A DNA stretch of 8,766 nucleotides, from contig JBMNPE010000062.1 in assembly GCA_050943435.1 (NCBI GenBank), positions 1 to 8,766 on the forward strand, in the 5' to 3' direction. This DNA comes from RGIG5675 sp050943435 (GTDB taxonomy: Bacteria; Bacillota; Clostridia; Oscillospirales; Ruminococcaceae). A model generated the notes under the pieces. The model did no database searches, was not told the origin of the DNA, and saw only the letters and a list, made by a program, of their open reading frames with translations. A program made the translations under genes and the position numbers. This document shows, piece after piece, positions 7,692-8,766 of this stretch (positions are counted from its first letter, which is position 1; each line of letters begins with the position of its first letter).

Positions 7692-7729
7692 GGAGCTTCC
7701 CGGGGGCTCATGCCCCCACAGGAAGCTCC
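7692..7729 (-). promoter_or_regulatory. Perfect GC-rich hairpin in the leader of the deaminase gene
   Basis: GGAGCTTCC and GGAAGCTCC (9 bp, perfect) enclose GGGGGC and GCCCCC (6 bp, perfect) with a small asymmetric internal loop and the tetraloop ATGA. It ends about 14 bases before the ribosome site of the deaminase gene. The left arm codes for the end of the 36-codon ORF, whose TGA stop lies in the tetraloop, so translating ribosomes would unfold it. The bases after the stem (TGTTGTATAT) are only partly T-rich, so it could be a weak terminator/attenuator, a translational control hairpin or an RNA stabiliser. Confidence 0.7.
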
Positions 7730-7818
7730 ATTTCAATATCATCTTTCCCGAAACACGACGCGCGGCAGCAGTGCACAGAATTCCCGGGACATTCCGGATA
7801 ATTCAGCATCATCTTCAT
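7708..7818 (-). CDS. Small cysteine-containing ORF (36 aa), possible leader peptide
   Basis: The peptide begins MKMMLNYPEC and ends ELPVGA. It carries Cys at 10, 17, 18 and 22 (CPGNSVHCCRASC) and His16. It is not a family I recognise. Support for translation is positional: AGGAGG, a near-perfect Shine-Dalgarno, lies nine bases before the ATG at 7818, and an extended -10 TATAAT lies about 43 bases further upstream. The ORF ends inside the hairpin at 7692-7729, 40 bases before the deaminase ATG. It could be a regulatory leader peptide, for example one sensing cysteine supply or translation state. It could also be a small metal- or thiol-binding protein made with the deaminase. No membrane segment or signal peptide is visible. 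An internal ATG at codon 3 or 4 could also serve. Confidence 0.6.
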   Translation of the reverse strand: MKMMLNYPECPGNSVHCCRASCFGKDDIEMELPVGA

Positions 7819-7860
7819 CCGAGCTTTCCTCCTACCGCCAGCTGTGATCGTATTTCATGA

Positions 7861-7891
7861 ATTATAGCACAAAGAGGAACTATATTGTCTT
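7861..7891 (-). promoter_or_regulatory. Extended -10 promoter for the small ORF-deaminase operon
   Basis: On the minus strand TGCTATAAT (7869-7861) is a consensus extended -10 element. A poor -35 (AAGACA, 7891-7886) lies 19 bases upstream; extended -10 promoters tolerate weak -35 boxes. Predicted transcription start is near 7854, giving about 35 untranslated bases before the small ORF. Just upstream, AGACAA occurs twice, 14 bases apart, between the BtpA-family stop and the promoter. Confidence 0.65.
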
Positions 7892-7902
7892 GTAAAACTT
7901 GT

Positions 7903-8637
7903 CTATATCCCGGTCCGTATCTGTTTAATCACATCCATGAAGGCCGTTACCTTCTCCCGGGAAACTTCGCCGGTGTCCTTCCCGGTATCCTTGAACGTGC
8001 TGCCTACTATGGCTGCATCAGCCACAGAAAGCTTCTCCGCCGCATTTTCCGGGGTAACCCCGGCAGCGGCTACAAGCGGGAAATCCCCCGCAATATTCCT
8101 GAATTCCTGCAGCTTGGATATCGGAGTGTCCCTGCCGGTCCCTGTCCCGGTCACAGCCACAGCGTCGCACCTGGTCATTCCTATCCTGAGGTCGGCCTCG
8201 AGCGGCCTCCCGGACAGTATAGGCTGGTATTTGAACCTGACTCCCCCGATTACCTTTATCCCGGGGTACAGGTCCCTCATGACGGCTATCTTCTCCCCGA
8301 ACTCCTCATCGTCTCTCCCGACCCTAAGGTGTCCGGACACCGAATCTATCTGTATGAACCGTGCCCCGTACTCATCGGCCAGGCGGAAGCTCCTCTGCCA
8401 GTCCTTTAGTATATTGACCCCGAGGACATATCCCTTCCCGGAAAGCAGCCTCAGTGCCGCCTCCGCGTCGTCTGAGTCCCCGAAGTAGTCCTCGACTATC
8501 ATGGCGTCGGCACCGCACCTGGAGTAGATTTCGGCCTCCCTGAGGCATCTGTCCATCCTCTCCTGCCTGTTGTTGCCTTTTAAGTGGAGCATTGCCATCA
8601 CAGGCTTTTCTACGCTGAAAATCTCCGGAAAAAACAT
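7903..8637 (-). CDS. BtpA/SgcQ-family TIM-barrel protein
   Basis: A 244-residue soluble protein of the BtpA family (PF03437), a phosphate-binding TIM barrel. Family landmarks in order: KPVMAMLHLKG (11-21), GADAMIVEDYFGD (42-54), YVLGVNIL (70-77), EYGARFIQIDSVSGHL (89-104), AVTGTGTGRDTPISKL (161-176), PLVAAAGVTPENAAE (187-201) and DAAIVGSTFKDTG (207-219). Length matches the family. I chose the ATG at 8637 because AAAAAGGAG ends seven bases upstream. An in-frame ATG at 8697 would add 20 basic residues but lacks a good ribosome site and lies almost on the predicted transcription start. The biochemical role of bacterial non-photosynthetic BtpA proteins is not settled; SgcQ members occur with sugar-uptake genes. 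It lies upstream of the deaminase operon on the same strand, but that operon has its own promoter. Confidence 0.95.
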   Translation of the reverse strand: MFFPEIFSVEKPVMAMLHLKGNNRQERMDRCLREAEIYSRCGADAMIVEDYFGDSDDAEAALRLLSGKGYVLGVNILKDWQRSFRLADEYGARFIQIDSVSGHLRVGRDDEEFGEKIAVMRDLYPGIKVIGGVRFKYQPILSGRPLEADLRIGMTRCDAVAVTGTGTGRDTPISKLQEFRNIAGDFPLVAAAGVTPENAAEKLSVADAAIVGSTFKDTGKDTGEVSREKVTAFMDVIKQIRTGI

Positions 8638-8644
8638 GTTCTGA

Positions 8645-8653
8645 CTCCTTTTT
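8645..8653 (-). promoter_or_regulatory. Ribosome binding site that sets the BtpA-family start
   Basis: AAAAAGGAG on the minus strand, seven bases before ATG 8637. It favours this start over the longer one at 8697. Confidence 0.8.
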
Positions 8654-8656
8654 AAT

Positions 8657-8671
8657 TTGAAAACGATTCTA
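8657..8671 (-). promoter_or_regulatory. cre/LacI-operator-like site in the BtpA-family leader
   Basis: Read on the plus strand, TTGAAAACGATTCTA matches the degenerate CcpA cre consensus WTGNAANCGNWNNCW at all fixed positions but one. It lies between the predicted transcription start and the ribosome site, a position suited to repression. The match is short and could be chance. Confidence 0.3.
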
Positions 8672-8711
8672 ACCGCCGGCAGCCGTTTATCAGCCATTTT
8701 TCTTATTGTTA

Positions 8712-8717
8712 ATTATA
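8712..8717 (-). promoter_or_regulatory. Probable -10 element of the BtpA-family gene
   Basis: TATAAT on the minus strand in an AT-rich stretch, with a predicted start near 8705 and a leader of about 68 bases. No convincing -35 is present at 16-18 bases (TTCCGG at 17), so the promoter may need an activator. Confidence 0.45.
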
Positions 8718-8736
8718 TGTTTTATTGACCGCATCC

Positions 8737-8766
8737 GGAAGGCTCAGGCCTTCTGAAAGGCCTTCC
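8737..8766. repeat. GC-rich inverted repeat at the right window edge
   Basis: Two alternative stems: GAAGGC/GCCTTC around loop TCAG (8738-8753), or GGAAGGC (8737-8743) with GCCTTCC (8760-8766). AGGCCT occurs twice. This may be the terminator of a gene lying to the right; the sequence that would show a T-run is outside the window. Confidence 0.4.

Noticed and set aside
7692..7729. Calling the leader hairpin a simple intrinsic terminator of the BtpA-family gene
   Set aside because: It lies about 170 bases past that gene, downstream of a separate promoter and partly inside a small ORF, and no clean T-run follows on either strand.
7885..8488. Two overlapping plus-strand open frames (174 and 183 codons)
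   Set aside because: Both are opposite the BtpA-family gene, whose landmarks are continuous on the minus strand.

Overview
The window looks like chromosome from an anaerobic Bacillota bacterium, probably a Clostridia-type gut or oral commensal. The grounds are a large Cna_B-repeat surface protein with a Gram-positive cell-wall anchor-like tail, a lipoprotein with a typical lipobox, strong AGGAGG-type ribosome binding sites, and moderately high GC with frequent ATA and AGG codons. I cannot name the genus. No rRNA, tRNA, transposase, CRISPR array or phage gene is visible.

Left part (1-3647, + strand): the 3' portion of one very large surface-protein gene, open through the left edge. It encodes a long N-terminal region, an isopeptide/DUF11-like segment, five Cna_B repeats plus one degenerate repeat, then a C-terminal membrane anchor with a basic tail. 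The expected LPxTG/PxTG sorting motif reads PPKPGD.

Middle (3648-5192): a convergent terminator separates the surface protein from a minus-strand run. That run holds a small DUF4367-like lipoprotein (3772-4362) and, upstream of it, a YgjV-type membrane protein fused to a GNAT-like domain (4560-5165).

Right-middle (5193-7869, minus strand): the most interesting unit. An extended -10 promoter drives a previously uncalled 36-codon ORF with four cysteines and an excellent Shine-Dalgarno sequence. Its stop codon sits in the loop of a perfect GC-rich hairpin. Next comes an 824-aa protein combining a unique N-terminal region, an adenosine-deaminase-like metal-dependent hydrolase core with intact HxH, HAGE and GHG motifs, and a C-terminal Rossmann-like domain that resembles SLOG nucleotide-binding domains. 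The YgjV-GNAT gene follows after 27 bp. The order is therefore promoter - small Cys ORF/hairpin - deaminase-SLOG fusion - small membrane protein. I read this as a candidate nucleotide-signalling or defence-like module, by analogy with other enlarged deaminases (RdrB of RADAR, CARF-deaminases). That is inference from architecture only.

Right end (7903-8766, minus strand): a BtpA/SgcQ-family TIM-barrel protein with its own promoter-like sequence and a cre/LacI-operator-like site in its leader, then a GC-rich inverted repeat at the window edge.
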